DNA from: Aureimonas phyllosphaerae
GTDB lineage: Bacteria > Pseudomonadota > Alphaproteobacteria > Rhizobiales > Rhizobiaceae
Assembly (NCBI RefSeq): GCF_900113065.1
Contig: NZ_FOOA01000013.1
Location: 49,361-113,360, forward strand
Reading direction: 5' to 3'
Length of the DNA: 64,000 nt
The first letter of the stretch is position 1; every line of letters starts with the position of its first letter. This document shows positions 8,752-22,888 of this stretch, one piece after another. The position numbers were made by a program, and so were the translations under genes. The notes under the pieces are model-generated. The model saw only the letters and a program-made list of their open reading frames with translations. It did not search any database and was not told the origin of the DNA.

Positions 8752-11100
8752 GTGACGACCAGGGGACATAGCGTCACGACACCATCGCTCGGCAGCCGGG
8801 CCGGCAAGAGCGGTCCGTCCTCGCTGCCCCGCCTTGCCGCGATGCGCGCGTGGCTGGCACGTCAGGTCGCGCTGGAGGAGCGTTCGCGCACGGCGTTCGC
8901 GCTCTTTCCGATCGCGATGATCGCAGCCGCGGCGACGTTTTACCGAACGACGTTCCAGCCGGGTCTCGTGGCGATCGCGCTTCTCGCGGGCGTCGGTGCC
9001 CTTTCGCTCGCTCTGCCAGGAATGGCACGCTCGTTCCGTGTCGGCGGCGTCGTCGGGCTCGGTCTTGCGGCGGGCTTCGCCGCCTGCATCGCGGAGCGCG
9101 CCCGCACCGAGACGACGCTTTTCTCGGGCGAGGCGACGGTGCGGATCGCCGGGCCGGTGGTGGCGCGGGAGCAGGACGATCGTGGTCGCTATCGATACAT
9201 CGTCGAAATCGAATCGACGGAGCGCCCGGTCCTCTCACGACCGCCGGAGCGCGCGCGGATCGTTGTTTCGAGCCGACACGAGCCCTTGCCCATCGGCTCG
9301 ACCTATCGAGGGCTGGTGCGCCTGCGTCCACCTTCGGGGCCGGCCTATCCCGGTGCGCACGATTTCGCCTTCGGGTCATACTTCGGGGGGCTGGGAGCCT
9401 ACGGGTTCTCGCTCGGCGCGCCGGCACCACCGGGCGCATTGCGCGACCCGTCGATCTCGGACCGCATCGCGACGCTGCGACTTGCTATGGGGGAGACAAT
9501 TCGGGCCGTCCTTCCGGGCGCGACAGGTGCGGTCGCCTCGGCCCTCGTGACCGGGGAGCGAGCCGGAATCCCGGAGGAGATCAACGAGGATCTGCGCGTC
9601 ACGGGGCTGGCGCATGTGCTGTCGATCAGCGGCTTTCACATGGCGCTCGTCGCCGGTTTCTTCCTTCTCGTCACGCGCCTCGGCCTCGCGACCGTCGTGC
9701 CGATGGCTCTCCGTTGGCCGATCAAGAAACTGGCGGCGGTCGTTGCCCTCGTAGGGACCGGCTTCTACTTCCTTCTCGCCGGCGACAACGCCGCGACGGA
9801 GCGTTCCTTCGTCATGATCGCGGTCATGCTGGGTGCGGTGCTTCTCGATCAGCCTGCGCTGACCTTACGAAACGTCTGCATCGCTGCGGTCGTTGTCGTC
9901 GCGCTGTCGCCTCACGTCGTACCGACCGCGACTTTTCAGATGTCCTTCGCGGCAACGGCGGCATTGATCGGCGCATATGGCGCCTACGCTCGATGGCAGT
10001 CCCGGCGAAACGAGGGCCAGCACAGGGAAGGCCTGTCGATCCGATGGCTGAGCCTCATTCTTCTGGGCATGGCGATGTCGTCGCTGATTGCCGGTGCCAC
10101 TACCGCGCCGTACGCGATCTACCACTTCCAGCGCGGCGCTCCGTTCTCGCTCATCGCCAACATCGTGGCGACGCCTCTCTTCAGCTTTTGGATCATGCCG
10201 TTTGCGATGCTGGCCGTGCTGGCTATGCCGTTCGGCCTTCACGTTCTTCCACTCAAGGCGATGGGGTGGGGCCTCGACCTCGTCTTCGCCCTGGCTGCCT
10301 ATCTCGCCGACGCATTTCCGGACTATCCGACCGGCCTGATCAGCGGCCGAGCACTCATCTGCTTTTCGGCCGCGATCCTCATCGTCTCCTTTTCCGCCAG
10401 CGGACTTCGCTGGTTCGCGCTTGCGCCGATTGCCATCGGCTTTGCGCTCTTGCGTCCCGGACCTGCTCCGGAGCTCTTGCTCTTCGAGGACGGTCGCGAA
10501 CTCGCTTTGATCGATAGGGACGGGCAACTGCACTCCGTCCAGCCACGACCATCCACCTTCGTCTGGGACCAGTGGCGACGCGCGTTGCAAACCGAGCCGG
10601 GACGGCGGGCAAGTCACAGCCGGACTAGCTTGGTGTCCGCCCCAACGACGGACAGCGCCGTGACGTCCAATCTTTCCAGCGCCGAAGCATTCCGATGCGA
10701 AGACGGCATCTGTCGCGGACTAACCCGGTCCGGACTCCGGATCGGGTGGAGCGATGATTATCAGAAGCTCGACGACGTCTGCCGCGACAGTGACATCGCC
10801 ATCATGGCGCGGGCTGTCCGGGCGAACGCCTGCCGGACCGGTGATGCACGACTGCTCACGTTGAGGACCCTGCGCCGAACCGGCTCTCTCGCGATCTCCC
10901 GCGCCTCCGACGCAACGATCGAAGTGCGCCATTCCATACCGACTGAGCCGCAGGCGTGGAATCGCCATCGCTTCGCGGCATGGCCCGAGTACTGGCGCAA
11001 ACCGGACAGCGCGACGGCCGAAACGAAAGGTCGCGTCGAGGATCGTCGCGCTGTCAGTGATAGCGCCGGATCAGCCCCACCAGTTTCCCCTGAACCTTGA
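8752..11100 (+). CDS. comEC: ComEC/Rec2-family competence membrane protein
   Basis: A 782-aa polytopic inner-membrane protein of the ComEC/Rec2 family, which forms the DNA-uptake channel in competent bacteria. Residues ~50-240 fit the N-terminal DUF4131-like region. The Competence domain spans ~245-500, with the signature [18 protein letters not shown] then [17 protein letters not shown] and many hydrophobic segments. The tail (~580-750) resembles the degenerate C-terminal domain of alphaproteobacterial ComEC: it has CEDGICRGL and LRIGWSDD but no HxHxDH metal-binding motif. The start is uncertain: GTG 8752 is used, while ATG 8842 ([13 protein letters not shown]) would drop 30 residues. The 3' end overlaps the opposing lexA gene by 47 bp. 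Natural competence itself is not shown. Confidence 0.9.
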   Translation: MTTRGHSVTTPSLGSRAGKSGPSSLPRLAAMRAWLARQVALEERSRTAFALFPIAMIAAAATFYRTTFQPGLVAIALLAGVGALSLALPGMARSFRVGGVVGLGLAAGFAACIAERARTETTLFSGEATVRIAGPVVAREQDDRGRYRYIVEIESTERPVLSRPPERARIVVSSRHEPLPIGSTYRGLVRLRPPSGPAYPGAHDFAFGSYFGGLGAYGFSLGAPAPPGALRDPSISDRIATLRLAMGETIRAVLPGATGAVASALVTGERAGIPEEINEDLRVTGLAHVLSISGFHMALVAGFFLLVTRLGLATVVPMALRWPIKKLAAVVALVGTGFYFLLAGDNAATERSFVMIAVMLGAVLLDQPALTLRNVCIAAVVVVALSPHVVPTATFQMSFAATAALIGAYGAYARWQSRRNEGQHREGLSIRWLSLILLGMAMSSLIAGATTAPYAIYHFQRGAPFSLIANIVATPLFSFWIMPFAMLAVLAMPFGLHVLPLKAMGWGLDLVFALAAYLADAFPDYPTGLISGRALICFSAAILIVSFSASGLRWFALAPIAIGFALLRPGPAPELLLFEDGRELALIDRDGQLHSVQPRPSTFVWDQWRRALQTEPGRRASHSRTSLVSAPTTDSAVTSNLSSAEAFRCEDGICRGLTRSGLRIGWSDDYQKLDDVCRDSDIAIMARAVRANACRTGDARLLTLRTLRRTGSLAISRASDATIEVRHSIPTEPQAWNRHRFAAWPEYWRKPDSATAETKGRVEDRRAVSDSAGSAPPVSPEP

Positions 11101-11740
11101 CGCGATCAGCGCCCAGCAGACGCGTCTCGTAAGCCGGATTGGCGGCCTCGAGCGCCACCATGCCGCCCTTGCGGCGAAATCGTTTCAGCGTGGCTTCCTC
11201 ATCATCGACGAGCGCGACCACGATTTCTCCAGCGCTCGCCGACTCGCTACGCTGAATCACGACGGTATCCCCATCCAGGATCCCGGCCTCGATCATCGAG
11301 TCGCCCTTGACCTCCAGCGCGTAATGTTCGCCGGATCCAAGCATCTCGAGCGGCACGACGATGTCGTGCGTGTTCTGCTGAATGGCCGAGATCGGAACAC
11401 CGGCTGCGATGCGCCCCATGACCGGCACGGAGGAAACGTCGCGTTCGACGGCTCGCGGTGTCTTGAACAAGGGCTCCACGTTGGACGGACGAGAGGCAGG
11501 CGGCGCGGCCGCGGCCTTGGCTGCGGACTCCGGCAGCTTCACCACCTCCAGCGCCCGCGCCCGATTTGGTAGGCGCCGGATAAAGCCGCGCTCCTCGAGC
11601 GCCGTGATCAGGCGGTGGATGCCGGACTTCGAACGGAGATCCAAGGCGTCCTTCATCTCGTCGAAGGACGGAGGGACGCCCACCGATTGCAGACGCTCAT
11701 GAATGAACATCAGAAGCTCGTGCTGCTTGCGCGTCAGCAT
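11054..11740 (-). CDS. lexA: SOS response repressor LexA
   Basis: LexA represses SOS DNA-damage genes and self-cleaves when stimulated by RecA filaments. The 228-aa protein has the N-terminal winged helix-turn-helix (residues 1-65, [18 protein letters not shown] then [13 protein letters not shown]). A long Ala/Pro linker of about residues 70-100 is typical of the alphaproteobacterial form. The S24 peptidase domain follows: cleavage site A113-G114 in RIAAGVPI, S148 in [13 protein letters not shown], and K186 in [11 protein letters not shown] 11740 is preceded by GAGGAAT. Its promoter holds an SOS box (11780-11794). The gene ends inside the 3' end of comEC on the other strand. Confidence 0.97.
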   Translation of the reverse strand: MLTRKQHELLMFIHERLQSVGVPPSFDEMKDALDLRSKSGIHRLITALEERGFIRRLPNRARALEVVKLPESAAKAAAAPPASRPSNVEPLFKTPRAVERDVSSVPVMGRIAAGVPISAIQQNTHDIVVPLEMLGSGEHYALEVKGDSMIEAGILDGDTVVIQRSESASAGEIVVALVDDEEATLKRFRRKGGMVALEAANPAYETRLLGADRVKVQGKLVGLIRRYH

Positions 11741-11771
11741 GGGACGATTCCTCGAAACAAAACCTGAACAA

Positions 11772-11800
11772 ACCTAGCTGTTCTGTTTGTGTTCTGCAAG
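11772..11800 (-). promoter_or_regulatory. lexA promoter with SOS box (GTTC-N7-GTTC)
   Basis: On the plus strand GTTC (11780-11783), seven bases, then GTTC (11791-11794) exactly matches the alphaproteobacterial LexA operator. Read on the minus strand it is GAAC-ACAAACA-GAAC. It fills the 17-nt spacer between a CTTGCA -35 element (11795-11800) and a CTAGGT -10 element (11772-11777). LexA bound here would block RNA polymerase, giving autoregulation. The promoter lies between moeA and lexA, separating lexA from the upstream operon. Confidence 0.88.
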
Positions 11801-11802
11801 GA

Positions 11803-13023
11803 TCATCCGGTGGTCAGCATAACGTACTCGCACGGCTCGCCTGCGACGGCAGCCGGCGCGAAGGCCGGGCGAACGAGGAGAACGTCGGCACGCGCGAAAA
11901 CCGAGAGAAGCGAGGAGTCCTGCCGAGGCAGCGGCACGACGCGGCATGGCGAGCCGGCGGGGTCGATTTGGATGTGGGCGCGCAGGAAGTCCGTCCGCTT
12001 GTCGTTGGCCTTGACGTCGAGCCCAAGGATGCCGCGTCTCCGGCGCCTGACGGGAGCGGCGCCGGACAGTTTCTCGATCAGCGGGCGCAGGAACAGTTCG
12101 GCGGTGACGAGGCTGGACGCTGGGTTTCCCGGTAGACCAAGGATTCGCATAGGGCCTAGCGAGCCAGCCATCAACGGTTTTCCCGGCCGCATTGCGACCC
12201 GCCAGAAATCGAGCGTGGCACCGGCTTCGGTGAGGACCGGTCCGACGAGATCGTGGTCGCCCACCGATGCGCCGCCCACGGTCACCAGGATGTCGGCCCT
12301 TGCGTTCTGGGCCCGCTCGATGGCCGACGCGAGATCGTCCCGGCGATCGGGGATGATCCCGAGGTCGATGACAGAGCCACCGATCACGTGAACGATCATC
12401 GAGATGGCCAGCGTGTTGGATGCGACGGTCTGCGAGGGTCCCGCCGGCGTGCCCGGAGGAACCAGTTCGTCGCCCGTGGCCGCGATGGCGACACGCACCC
12501 GTCGCCGGACTTCGATCGTTCCATAGCCGCCGCTTGCCGCGAGGGCGCAGGCAGCGGGTGTCAGCCGGGACGCGGCTGGCGCGAGGACGTCGGAGAGGCG
12601 GAAATCGTTGCCGGCGCGGCGAATGTTCGCCCCGGGCTCGACGCGTTCCAGAATGCGGACCTCAGACTCAGCGGGTCGATCCGTATTTTCCTGAATGACC
12701 ACCGCATCCGCACCATCGGGGACCGGCGCGCCGGTGAAGATGCGCACCGCCTCGCCAGTCGACAGACTGCCGGAGAAGGCATGCCCCGCCGCCGACTCCC
12801 CGACGACCCTCAGAACGGGGGAGGGGCCGGTCAGGTCCGCCGCACGCACCGCGTACCCATCCATCGCGGAAGCATCGAACGCAGGTTGGGTCCGGCGCGC
12901 GTCGAGGTCGGCGGGTAGGACGCGTCCACACGCGTCTTCGATCGCGATGGCTTCGATGCCGTCGACAGGGCTGACATCGCGAAGCAGCCGTTCAACGGCA
13001 TCGTCGAACGGAACCAGCGTCAT
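11803..13023 (-). CDS. moeA: Molybdopterin molybdotransferase MoeA
   Basis: MoeA inserts molybdate into adenylyl-molybdopterin to make molybdenum cofactor. The 406-aa protein shows the substrate-binding N-terminal part ([29 protein letters not shown]), the MoCF-binding domain ([41 protein letters not shown]) and a C-terminal domain IV. ATG 13023 overlaps the moaC stop by 4 nt (ATGA); an upstream in-frame start would extend into moaC. It is the last gene of the ppiD-trpD-trpC-moaC-moeA operon, with lexA behind its own promoter downstream. Confidence 0.95.
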   Translation of the reverse strand: MTLVPFDDAVERLLRDVSPVDGIEAIAIEDACGRVLPADLDARRTQPAFDASAMDGYAVRAADLTGPSPVLRVVGESAAGHAFSGSLSTGEAVRIFTGAPVPDGADAVVIQENTDRPAESEVRILERVEPGANIRRAGNDFRLSDVLAPAASRLTPAACALAASGGYGTIEVRRRVRVAIAATGDELVPPGTPAGPSQTVASNTLAISMIVHVIGGSVIDLGIIPDRRDDLASAIERAQNARADILVTVGGASVGDHDLVGPVLTEAGATLDFWRVAMRPGKPLMAGSLGPMRILGLPGNPASSLVTAELFLRPLIEKLSGAAPVRRRRRGILGLDVKANDKRTDFLRAHIQIDPAGSPCRVVPLPRQDSSLLSVFARADVLLVRPAFAPAAVAGEPCEYVMLTTG

Positions 13024-13502
13024 GAGGCCGACCAGTGTCCCGAACGCCCGCCCGTCTTCTCGACGAGACGGATGGCCGTGATCGACATGCCCCGGTCGAC
13101 GGCCTTGGCCATGTCGTAAATCGTGAGGCATGCGATGGAGACGGCGGTAAGCGCCTCCATCTCGATGCCGGTCTTGCCGGTCACGCGTGCGCTCGCCGTG
13201 ACCCGGATTCCGGGGAGCGCCGGCTGGATCTCCAGATCGACGGACACCTTCTCGAGCAGCAGCTGATGACAGAGGGGAATGAGTTCGTGCGTGCGCTTGG
13301 CCGCCATGATGCCGGCGATGCGCGCGATCGAGAGAACATCGCCCTTCTTTGCCGAGCCGGAGCGGATCATGTCCAGCGTCTCGGCCGCCATCAGCACCAA
13401 CCCTTCGGCGGTGGCTTCGCGGACTGTCGCATCCTTCGCGCCGACATCGACCATCGCCGCGTTGCCGGCTTCGTCCAGGTGGGTCAGGCGATCGCCGCTC
13501 AT
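13020..13502 (-). CDS. moaC: Cyclic pyranopterin monophosphate synthase MoaC
   Basis: MoaC converts the MoaA product (3',8-cyclo-GTP) to cyclic pyranopterin monophosphate in molybdenum cofactor synthesis. The 160-aa product has the signature [18 protein letters not shown] near the N-terminus, [34 protein letters not shown], and [20 protein letters not shown] with the catalytic-site segment. Length is standard (~160 aa). ATG 13502 overlaps the trpC stop (ATGA), and the moaC stop overlaps the moeA start in the same way. MoaA is not in the window. Confidence 0.96.
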   Translation of the reverse strand: MSGDRLTHLDEAGNAAMVDVGAKDATVREATAEGLVLMAAETLDMIRSGSAKKGDVLSIARIAGIMAAKRTHELIPLCHQLLLEKVSVDLEIQPALPGIRVTASARVTGKTGIEMEALTAVSIACLTIYDMAKAVDRGMSITAIRLVEKTGGRSGHWSAS

Positions 13503-14299
13503 GCCGCAGCGCCCGTCAGAAGCGCCCGCGTGGCATTCTCGACGTCCGCGTGTCGCATCAGGCTTTCGCCGATCAGGAAGGTGGAAATTCCCGAGCGATG
13601 CAGCCGACGGCAATCCTCGTGGCCGCCGATGCCACTCTCGCCCACCAAAATTCGGTCGCTTCCCACCATGCCCGCCAGCCTCTCGCTCACGGCAAGATCG
13701 ACCGCAAAGGTTCGCAGGTTGCGGTTGTTGACGCCGATCAACGGCGAGCGGAGCTTCAAGGCCCGCTCCGTCTCGGCCTCGTCATGCACCTCGATCAGCG
13801 CCGCCATGCCGAGATCGTCGGCCGCAGCCTCCAGATCAGCAGCCAGGGCGTCGTCGACCGACGCCATGATGATCAGGATCGCGTCCGCGTCCCACGCTCG
13901 CGCTTCCAGCACCTGGTAAGTGTCGAACAGGAAATCCTTGCGCAGGGCGGGCAGGGTGGTCGCGTTCCGGGCGGCGGTCAGAAACTCCGGAGCACCTTGA
14001 AAGGACGGTGCATCCGTCAGCACGCTGAGGCAGGCGGCGCCAGCCCGCTCGTAGGCTTCCGCGAGTGAAGCGGGATCGAATTCCTCCCGGATCAGTCCTT
14101 TCGAGGGGCTGGCCTTCTTCACTTCTGCGATCAGCGCGAAGTCCCCGGCCTGGTGCTTCCTGCGGATGGCCGACGTGAAATCGCGCGGCGGCTGGCCGGC
14201 AGCGATGCGTCGGGTGAGTTCGCCAGCCGAAACGCTCGCCTTTGCCTTTGCGATCTCATCGCGCTTGTAGGCCTCGATCTTCGCCAGGATATCGGACAT
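13499..14299 (-). CDS. trpC: Indole-3-glycerol phosphate synthase
   Basis: TrpC closes the ring of CdRP to indole-3-glycerol phosphate in tryptophan synthesis. The 266-aa TIM-barrel protein has [22 protein letters not shown] with the catalytic Lys, [55 protein letters not shown] and ILVGESGI. It is not fused to TrpF. The start ATG 14299 lies 2 nt after trpD; the 3' end overlaps moaC by 4 nt. Confidence 0.97.
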   Translation of the reverse strand: MSDILAKIEAYKRDEIAKAKASVSAGELTRRIAAGQPPRDFTSAIRRKHQAGDFALIAEVKKASPSKGLIREEFDPASLAEAYERAGAACLSVLTDAPSFQGAPEFLTAARNATTLPALRKDFLFDTYQVLEARAWDADAILIIMASVDDALAADLEAAADDLGMAALIEVHDEAETERALKLRSPLIGVNNRNLRTFAVDLAVSERLAGMVGSDRILVGESGIGGHEDCRRLHRSGISTFLIGESLMRHADVENATRALLTGAAA

Positions 14300-14301
14300 C
14301 G

Positions 14302-15327
14302 TCAGGCTCCCTTCGCGCTGCCGGTTGCGGAGACCAGCCGGTCAAGTGCATCCCGCGCCTGCCCGCTCGCCAACGAGTCCCGCGCCATGACCAGCCCTTC
14401 TGCGAGGTTCGCAACGCGGTCTGCGACGACAAGTGCAGCGCCCGCGTTCAGAAGCACGATGTCTCGATAGGCGCTTGGCTCGTCCGCCAGGACGGATCGA
14501 AGTGCGGCGGCGTTCTGGATGGCATCGCCGCCGACGATATCGGCAAGACGGCGGCGTTCGAAGCCGAACGTTTCCGGTTCGATCGTGAACTCGCGGATCG
14601 ACCCGTCACGGATCTCGCAGACGGTCGTCGGACCGCAATTCGTGATCTCGTCGAGGCCGTTGCCGTGCACGACCCATGCAGCCTGCGTGCCGAGCGCCAG
14701 AAGGGCTTCGGCGATCGGCCAAATCCACTCGGCGGCATAGACACCCACCAGAAGGCGGCGAACGCCGGCGGGATTGGCGAGCGGTCCGAGCATGTTGAAA
14801 ATCGTGCGCGTGCCGAGTTCGACGCGCGACGGGCCGACGAAGCGCATCGCCGCATGATGGGTCGGCGCGAACATGAAACATAGGTTGGCGCGCTCGGCGA
14901 CCTTCGAAATCTCCCCGGGCGTCAGGTCGACGTCAACGCCAAGCGCCGCGAGGACATCGGCCGAACCCGAGCGCGACGACAGGGCCCGGTTCCCGTGCTT
15001 GGCGACAGGCACGCCGCATCCGGCCACCACGAAGGCCGCACAGGTCGAGACGTTGTAGGTGCCAGCATGATCGCCCCCGGTGCCGACGATGTCGACCGCC
15101 TCGGCCGGCGCGCGCACTCGCGCCATGTTGGCGCGCATGACGTCGACGGCACCGGCGATCTCATCGACGGTCTCGCCGCGAACCCGCAGTGCCATCAGGA
15201 AACCGCCGATCTGCGAGGGTGTGGCCTCGCCGGACATGAGGATGCCGAACGCCTCGCGCGCCTCTTCGCGCGAGAGCGCCTCGCCACCCCCGACCTTTCC
15301 GATCAGCGGCTTCAGGCCGGCGCTCAT
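14302..15327 (-). CDS. trpD: Anthranilate phosphoribosyltransferase
   Basis: TrpD transfers phosphoribose from PRPP to anthranilate, the step two before TrpC. The 341-aa product carries the PRPP-binding motif [37 protein letters not shown], and [20 protein letters not shown] followed by [14 protein letters not shown]. Length matches the family. Its ATG overlaps the ppiD stop (ATGA), so translation is likely coupled. No trpG or trpE is present nearby, as expected in Hyphomicrobiales where trpE(G) is separate. Confidence 0.97.
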   Translation of the reverse strand: MSAGLKPLIGKVGGGEALSREEAREAFGILMSGEATPSQIGGFLMALRVRGETVDEIAGAVDVMRANMARVRAPAEAVDIVGTGGDHAGTYNVSTCAAFVVAGCGVPVAKHGNRALSSRSGSADVLAALGVDVDLTPGEISKVAERANLCFMFAPTHHAAMRFVGPSRVELGTRTIFNMLGPLANPAGVRRLLVGVYAAEWIWPIAEALLALGTQAAWVVHGNGLDEITNCGPTTVCEIRDGSIREFTIEPETFGFERRRLADIVGGDAIQNAAALRSVLADEPSAYRDIVLLNAGAALVVADRVANLAEGLVMARDSLASGQARDALDRLVSATGSAKGA

Positions 15328-17210
15328 CGCACCGCCACCTTCGCCTGCTGGAGCGCGGCGTTGTTCAGCGACACCGGAATCGATCCCTGGAGGTAGGCGA
15401 CGTAGCTCTGGAAGAGATCCTCGCGCATCGTCTCGTCCAGCGACTGGCGCGCCTGCGCGGGGACGTTCGCAGCGGGGTCAGCGGCGTCGGCGACCTCCGT
15501 GACCTGTAGGACGACCGCCTGACCGGACTCGAGCGCGGGCGCTTCAGCGACCGTACCCTGCGGACCGGAGAAGGCGGCGCGCGTCGCCGCCTCGCCGATC
15601 TCGGCGCGGCCGCTCTCACGCGTGATGGCAGCTGCCGTTTCCACCGTAAGGCCTTCCGCCGCTGCGACGTCGGCAAGCGACTGCCCACCTCGGATCCGCT
15701 CCGCCAACGCCTCGGCCCGGTCGGTCATCAGACGCTCCGCTTCGTCGACCTTCCAGTCCGCCACGACGCGATCGCGCACTTCGGCCAAGGGGCGGTCTCG
15801 TGCGGGCACGACGTCACCGAGTTCGATGAAGACGTAGTTGTTGCCCTGGTAGTTGACCGGCTGCGGCGGCATGCCGGGCTGAGCCGCGAACACGGCCGCG
15901 AGAAGCTGGGGTTTTGCCGGAAGATCTGGGGCAGCGGACGCGTCGGCCGGGTTGCCGGAGGCGTCGACCGGCGCCACCGTCTGTAGCGCATAGCCGGCCT
16001 GCTGCGCGGCCTCGGCCAGCGGCGCGCCGTTCTGCATCGCCTCCGAAATCGCGTTGTAGGCGTCTGTAACCTTCGCGTTCGCCGCCTCCAGCGCGAGGGC
16101 GTTTCGCACCTCGTCACGCACCTCGTCGAGCGGACGCACGACTTCCGGCGCGATCTCCCGGACCTGCATGATGACGGGGCCGAAGGGACCGTCGACCACG
16201 GCGGTCGGCGTATTCAGGGTGGCCGAGAAAGCGGCATCTGCGAGCGTCGCATTGGGAATGGCGGAGCGCGGTACGAGGCCAAGGTCGGCGACCTGACGCC
16301 CTTCCGTGATGGCCGCATCCGCGAAGCTCGTGCCGGACGCCATCGCCTGCACGGCACGATCTGCGGACGCGCGGTCGGCGAACACGATCTGCGCGACCTG
16401 GCGGCGCTCCGGCGTCGTGTAGCGCGCACGGTTCGCCCCGTAGCTCGCCGCGACCGCGTCGTCGGTGACGGCGGCCGGATCGGCGAGCGCAGCGGGCGAG
16501 AGCGACAGGTAGGAGAAACCGCGATATTCGGGTGCGCGGTAGCCGTCCTGGCCCTGCGTGTAGAAGTCGTCGAGCGCTTCGTTGGTCGGCGCCTCGACGC
16601 TGTCGACCGGGGGAGGCGTCAGGCGCATGAAGTTCACCGTGCGGCGCTCGCCGTTATAGGCGCCAAGCGCCTCGAGGAACGCGGCGGGAACGGTCGCGCC
16701 GTCGGAGAGCGGCGCGATCAGCTGGTTGCGCGTCGCGCTGCCGCGCAAGTCCTCGAGATAGGACTGCTCGGTGATCTGCGCGTTCGCCAGCACAGCCCGC
16801 ATCGTGTTGCGCGAGAAGTTGCCGGACTGGTCCTTGAAGGCCGGCTCGTTCTGGATGAGCTGGATCAGGCCGTCGTCGGAGACGCCGACGCCGAGGCGGC
16901 GGGCCTGCTCGTCGAGAAGGGCGCCGGCGGTCAGCTGCGACAACACGGCCTGATCGAGGCCGAATGCCTCGGCCTCTTCGGTGCTCGGCCGGCGTTGAAG
17001 CTGTTGCGACAGGCGGTTGAGCCCCTGCCGGTAGGCGAGCTGGAACTCCGGAACCGAGACGCGCGTCTCGCCGGCACTCAGGATCGTGCTGCCGCCGTCG
17101 CGGTTGCGCAGGACGTCGGCGATGCCCCAGCCGACGAAGCTGACGGCCAACGCGCCCAGAAAGATCCTGGCCACCCAGCTCGACGCGCCGCGCCGCATCT
17201 GATTCATCAT
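15324..17210 (-). CDS. ppiD: Periplasmic parvulin-type peptidylprolyl isomerase (PpiD-like), membrane-anchored
   Basis: A 628-aa SurA-N/PpiD-type folding factor. One signal anchor lies near the N-terminus (about residues 12-32, [19 protein letters not shown]), so the bulk is periplasmic. An N-terminal chaperone region is followed by a parvulin-like PPIase segment at roughly 265-385 ([19 protein letters not shown] to [19 protein letters not shown]), which reads as divergent, so isomerase activity is not assured. A second, repeat-like C-terminal region carries similar [16 protein letters not shown] and [17 protein letters not shown] elements. ATG 17210 follows GGGAGACGGGTG; an in-frame start 26 codons upstream lacks a ribosome site. 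It heads the operon that continues into trpD. Confidence 0.9.
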   Translation of the reverse strand: MMNQMRRGASSWVARIFLGALAVSFVGWGIADVLRNRDGGSTILSAGETRVSVPEFQLAYRQGLNRLSQQLQRRPSTEEAEAFGLDQAVLSQLTAGALLDEQARRLGVGVSDDGLIQLIQNEPAFKDQSGNFSRNTMRAVLANAQITEQSYLEDLRGSATRNQLIAPLSDGATVPAAFLEALGAYNGERRTVNFMRLTPPPVDSVEAPTNEALDDFYTQGQDGYRAPEYRGFSYLSLSPAALADPAAVTDDAVAASYGANRARYTTPERRQVAQIVFADRASADRAVQAMASGTSFADAAITEGRQVADLGLVPRSAIPNATLADAAFSATLNTPTAVVDGPFGPVIMQVREIAPEVVRPLDEVRDEVRNALALEAANAKVTDAYNAISEAMQNGAPLAEAAQQAGYALQTVAPVDASGNPADASAAPDLPAKPQLLAAVFAAQPGMPPQPVNYQGNNYVFIELGDVVPARDRPLAEVRDRVVADWKVDEAERLMTDRAEALAERIRGGQSLADVAAAEGLTVETAAAITRESGRAEIGEAATRAAFSGPQGTVAEAPALESGQAVVLQVTEVADAADPAANVPAQARQSLDETMREDLFQSYVAYLQGSIPVSLNNAALQQAKVAVR

Positions 17211-17295
17211 CACCCGTCTCCCGGATTTGCTCTTTGCGTCAGGGCAATAGGCATTTTGGCCGTGGAAGGAAAGCGCGGCCCGCGTCACGACGCGC

Positions 17296-17324
17296 TTGAT
17301 TTCGACGCGCGCGAGCCGCTAGCA
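17296..17324 (+). promoter_or_regulatory. Candidate sigma-70-type promoter of tpiA
   Basis: TTGATT (17296-17301), a 17-nt spacer and CTAGCA (17319-17324) fit the loose alphaproteobacterial housekeeping consensus. The predicted start would leave a ~50-nt leader before the tpiA ATG at 17380. It lies in the divergent ppiD/tpiA region. The match is modest. Confidence 0.35.
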
Positions 17325-17379
17325 CCAAGGCGTGGACATCGCGGCCGCCCTCCTGCGCCGCCGGATCGAGGACCGTTTC

Positions 17380-18135
17380 ATGAGCCGCACGCCGCTGATC
17401 GCCGGAAACTGGAAGATGAACGGCTCGCGCGCGGCGCTTGATGAACTGTCCGCGATGGTGGCCGATCTCGGCGCCAACCCGGCTGACGGCGTGCAGGTCC
17501 TGATCTGCCCGCCGGCAATCCTCATCGCGAGGGCCGTGGAACTCGCCGGTGAGACGGTCGCGATCGGCGGTCAGGACGCGCATCCGAAAGAGAGCGGCGC
17601 CCATACCGGCGACGTGTCGGCGGCCATGCTGAAGGACGCGGGCGCCAGCCACGTCATCCTCGGGCATTCCGAGCGTCGGACGGACCATGGCGAGGCCAGC
17701 GAGCTTGTGGCGCGCAAGGCGGAGGCCGCCTGGGCGTCGGGCCTCGTCGCGGTCATCTGCATCGGCGAGACCGAAGCGGAGAAGAACGCGAGCCGGACCC
17801 TCGACGTCCTCGCCGACCAGATCGAGCGCTCGTTGCCCGCCGGCGCCACCCCGGCGAACACCGTCGTGGCCTACGAGCCGGTCTGGGCGATCGGCACCGG
17901 CCGGACACCGACGGTGGCCGAGGTCGGCGAGACCCACGCCTTTATCCGCGGCCGGATCGCCGATCGCTTCGGCGCCGAGGCTGCGAATGGCATGCGCATT
18001 CTCTACGGCGGTTCGGTGAAGGCGTCCAACGCGGCCGAGCTTCTCGCGCTTGGCGATGTCGACGGGGCGCTGGTCGGGGGCGCCAGCCTGAAGGCCGCGG
18101 ACTTCTTGCCCATCTGCCGTGCCGCGCGGGGCTGA
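17380..18135 (+). CDS. tpiA: Triose-phosphate isomerase
   Basis: Interconverts glyceraldehyde-3-phosphate and dihydroxyacetone phosphate. The 251-aa TIM barrel has K12 in AGNWKMNG, H96 in VILGHSERR and E166 in [13 protein letters not shown], plus the phosphate-binding [16 protein letters not shown] 17380 ([15 protein letters not shown]) is chosen; an in-frame GTG 16 codons upstream would add a basic extension not seen in the family. Transcription is divergent from ppiD; secG follows after 86 nt. Confidence 0.97.
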   Translation: MSRTPLIAGNWKMNGSRAALDELSAMVADLGANPADGVQVLICPPAILIARAVELAGETVAIGGQDAHPKESGAHTGDVSAAMLKDAGASHVILGHSERRTDHGEASELVARKAEAAWASGLVAVICIGETEAEKNASRTLDVLADQIERSLPAGATPANTVVAYEPVWAIGTGRTPTVAEVGETHAFIRGRIADRFGAEAANGMRILYGGSVKASNAAELLALGDVDGALVGGASLKAADFLPICRAARG

Positions 18136-18221
18136 CACCCCACCGCTGCCGAAAGCGGTTGGAATACGCGAAAGCCTCCTATAGAAGACGCGCAACTTGT
18201 GAGAGATTGCGCCTCGAGGCC

Positions 18222-18833
18222 ATGCAGACCGTTCTGATCGTCATCCACCTCCTGATTGTCTTGGCCCTCGTGGTCGTCGTCCTGCTCCAGCGCTCCGAAG
18301 GTGGCGCGCTTGGCATGGGCGGCGGCGGTGGCGGGCTGATGACGGCCCGCGGCGCGGCCAATATGCTGACGCGCACCACCGCGATCCTGGCGACGGGCTT
18401 CTTCATCACGTCGCTGTCCCTTGCGCTTCTGGCTCGCTACGGCTCGAACGGTCTCGACATCCTCGACCGCGTTCCCTCGCAGACGGCTCCGGCCGTTCCG
18501 GGCGCCGCGGGCGGTGCGGCGGGCGGTTCGCTCCTTGACCAGCTCGGCGGTTTGCCGGAGCAGCAGGACAGCGCCCCGGTCGACGTGCCGTCGGGCGCGT
18601 CTCAGACCGCACCGACGACGACCGCGCCCGCGACGACGCCCGCAGCCCCGGCCAACACTGAGGGCGTGCCGACCGGCGCGGCTCCGGCGACGATCCCGGC
18701 GAACCCGGCTCCGCAGTCGCCGGCTGCTACGGAGGTGCCGACGGTCCCGCCCGTCGAGACGCCGCCGGCAGGTGCGACCGCGACCGATCAGTCGACCCCT
18801 GCGACGACGGCGCCGGCCAAGCCCGCGCAGTAG
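18222..18833 (+). CDS. secG: Preprotein translocase subunit SecG with long low-complexity tail
   Basis: SecG is the small subunit of the SecYEG export channel. Residues 1-20 (MQTVLIVIHLLIVLALVVVV) and about 50-72 are the two membrane helices, separated by the typical LLQRSEGGALGMGGGGGG loop and TRTTAILATGFFITSLSLAL. The protein is 203 aa against about 110 in E. coli. The extra ~120 residues are Pro/Ala/Thr-rich with little other sequence, so the tail is probably disordered. ATG 18222 is used; the 21 upstream in-frame codons lack the hydrophobic N-terminus. A strong terminator follows at 18861-18884. Confidence 0.93.
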   Translation: MQTVLIVIHLLIVLALVVVVLLQRSEGGALGMGGGGGGLMTARGAANMLTRTTAILATGFFITSLSLALLARYGSNGLDILDRVPSQTAPAVPGAAGGAAGGSLLDQLGGLPEQQDSAPVDVPSGASQTAPTTTAPATTPAAPANTEGVPTGAAPATIPANPAPQSPAATEVPTVPPVETPPAGATATDQSTPATTAPAKPAQ

Positions 18834-20570
<1,737 letters not shown>

Positions 20571-20590
20571 CCCCGATCGAAAGGCCGACC

Positions 20591-22778
<2,188 letters not shown>

Positions 22779-22788
22779 GTGATCATCG

Positions 22789-22811
22789 AGGGGCGCTCCG
22801 GCGCCCCTTTT
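22789..22811 (+). terminator. Rho-independent terminator after eno
   Basis: AGGGGCGC-TCCG-GCGCCCCT is a perfect 8-bp stem with tetraloop, followed by TTTTCG. It begins 11 nt after the eno stop and has the same stem as the secG terminator at 18861. Confidence 0.88.
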
Positions 22812-22888
22812 CGTCTCTCGCAATCCTTACGCTTAACGAGATGTAAATCGCTGGGGTCTAGGGTCGCTCCGTTCCGGAGACCCTCGTC

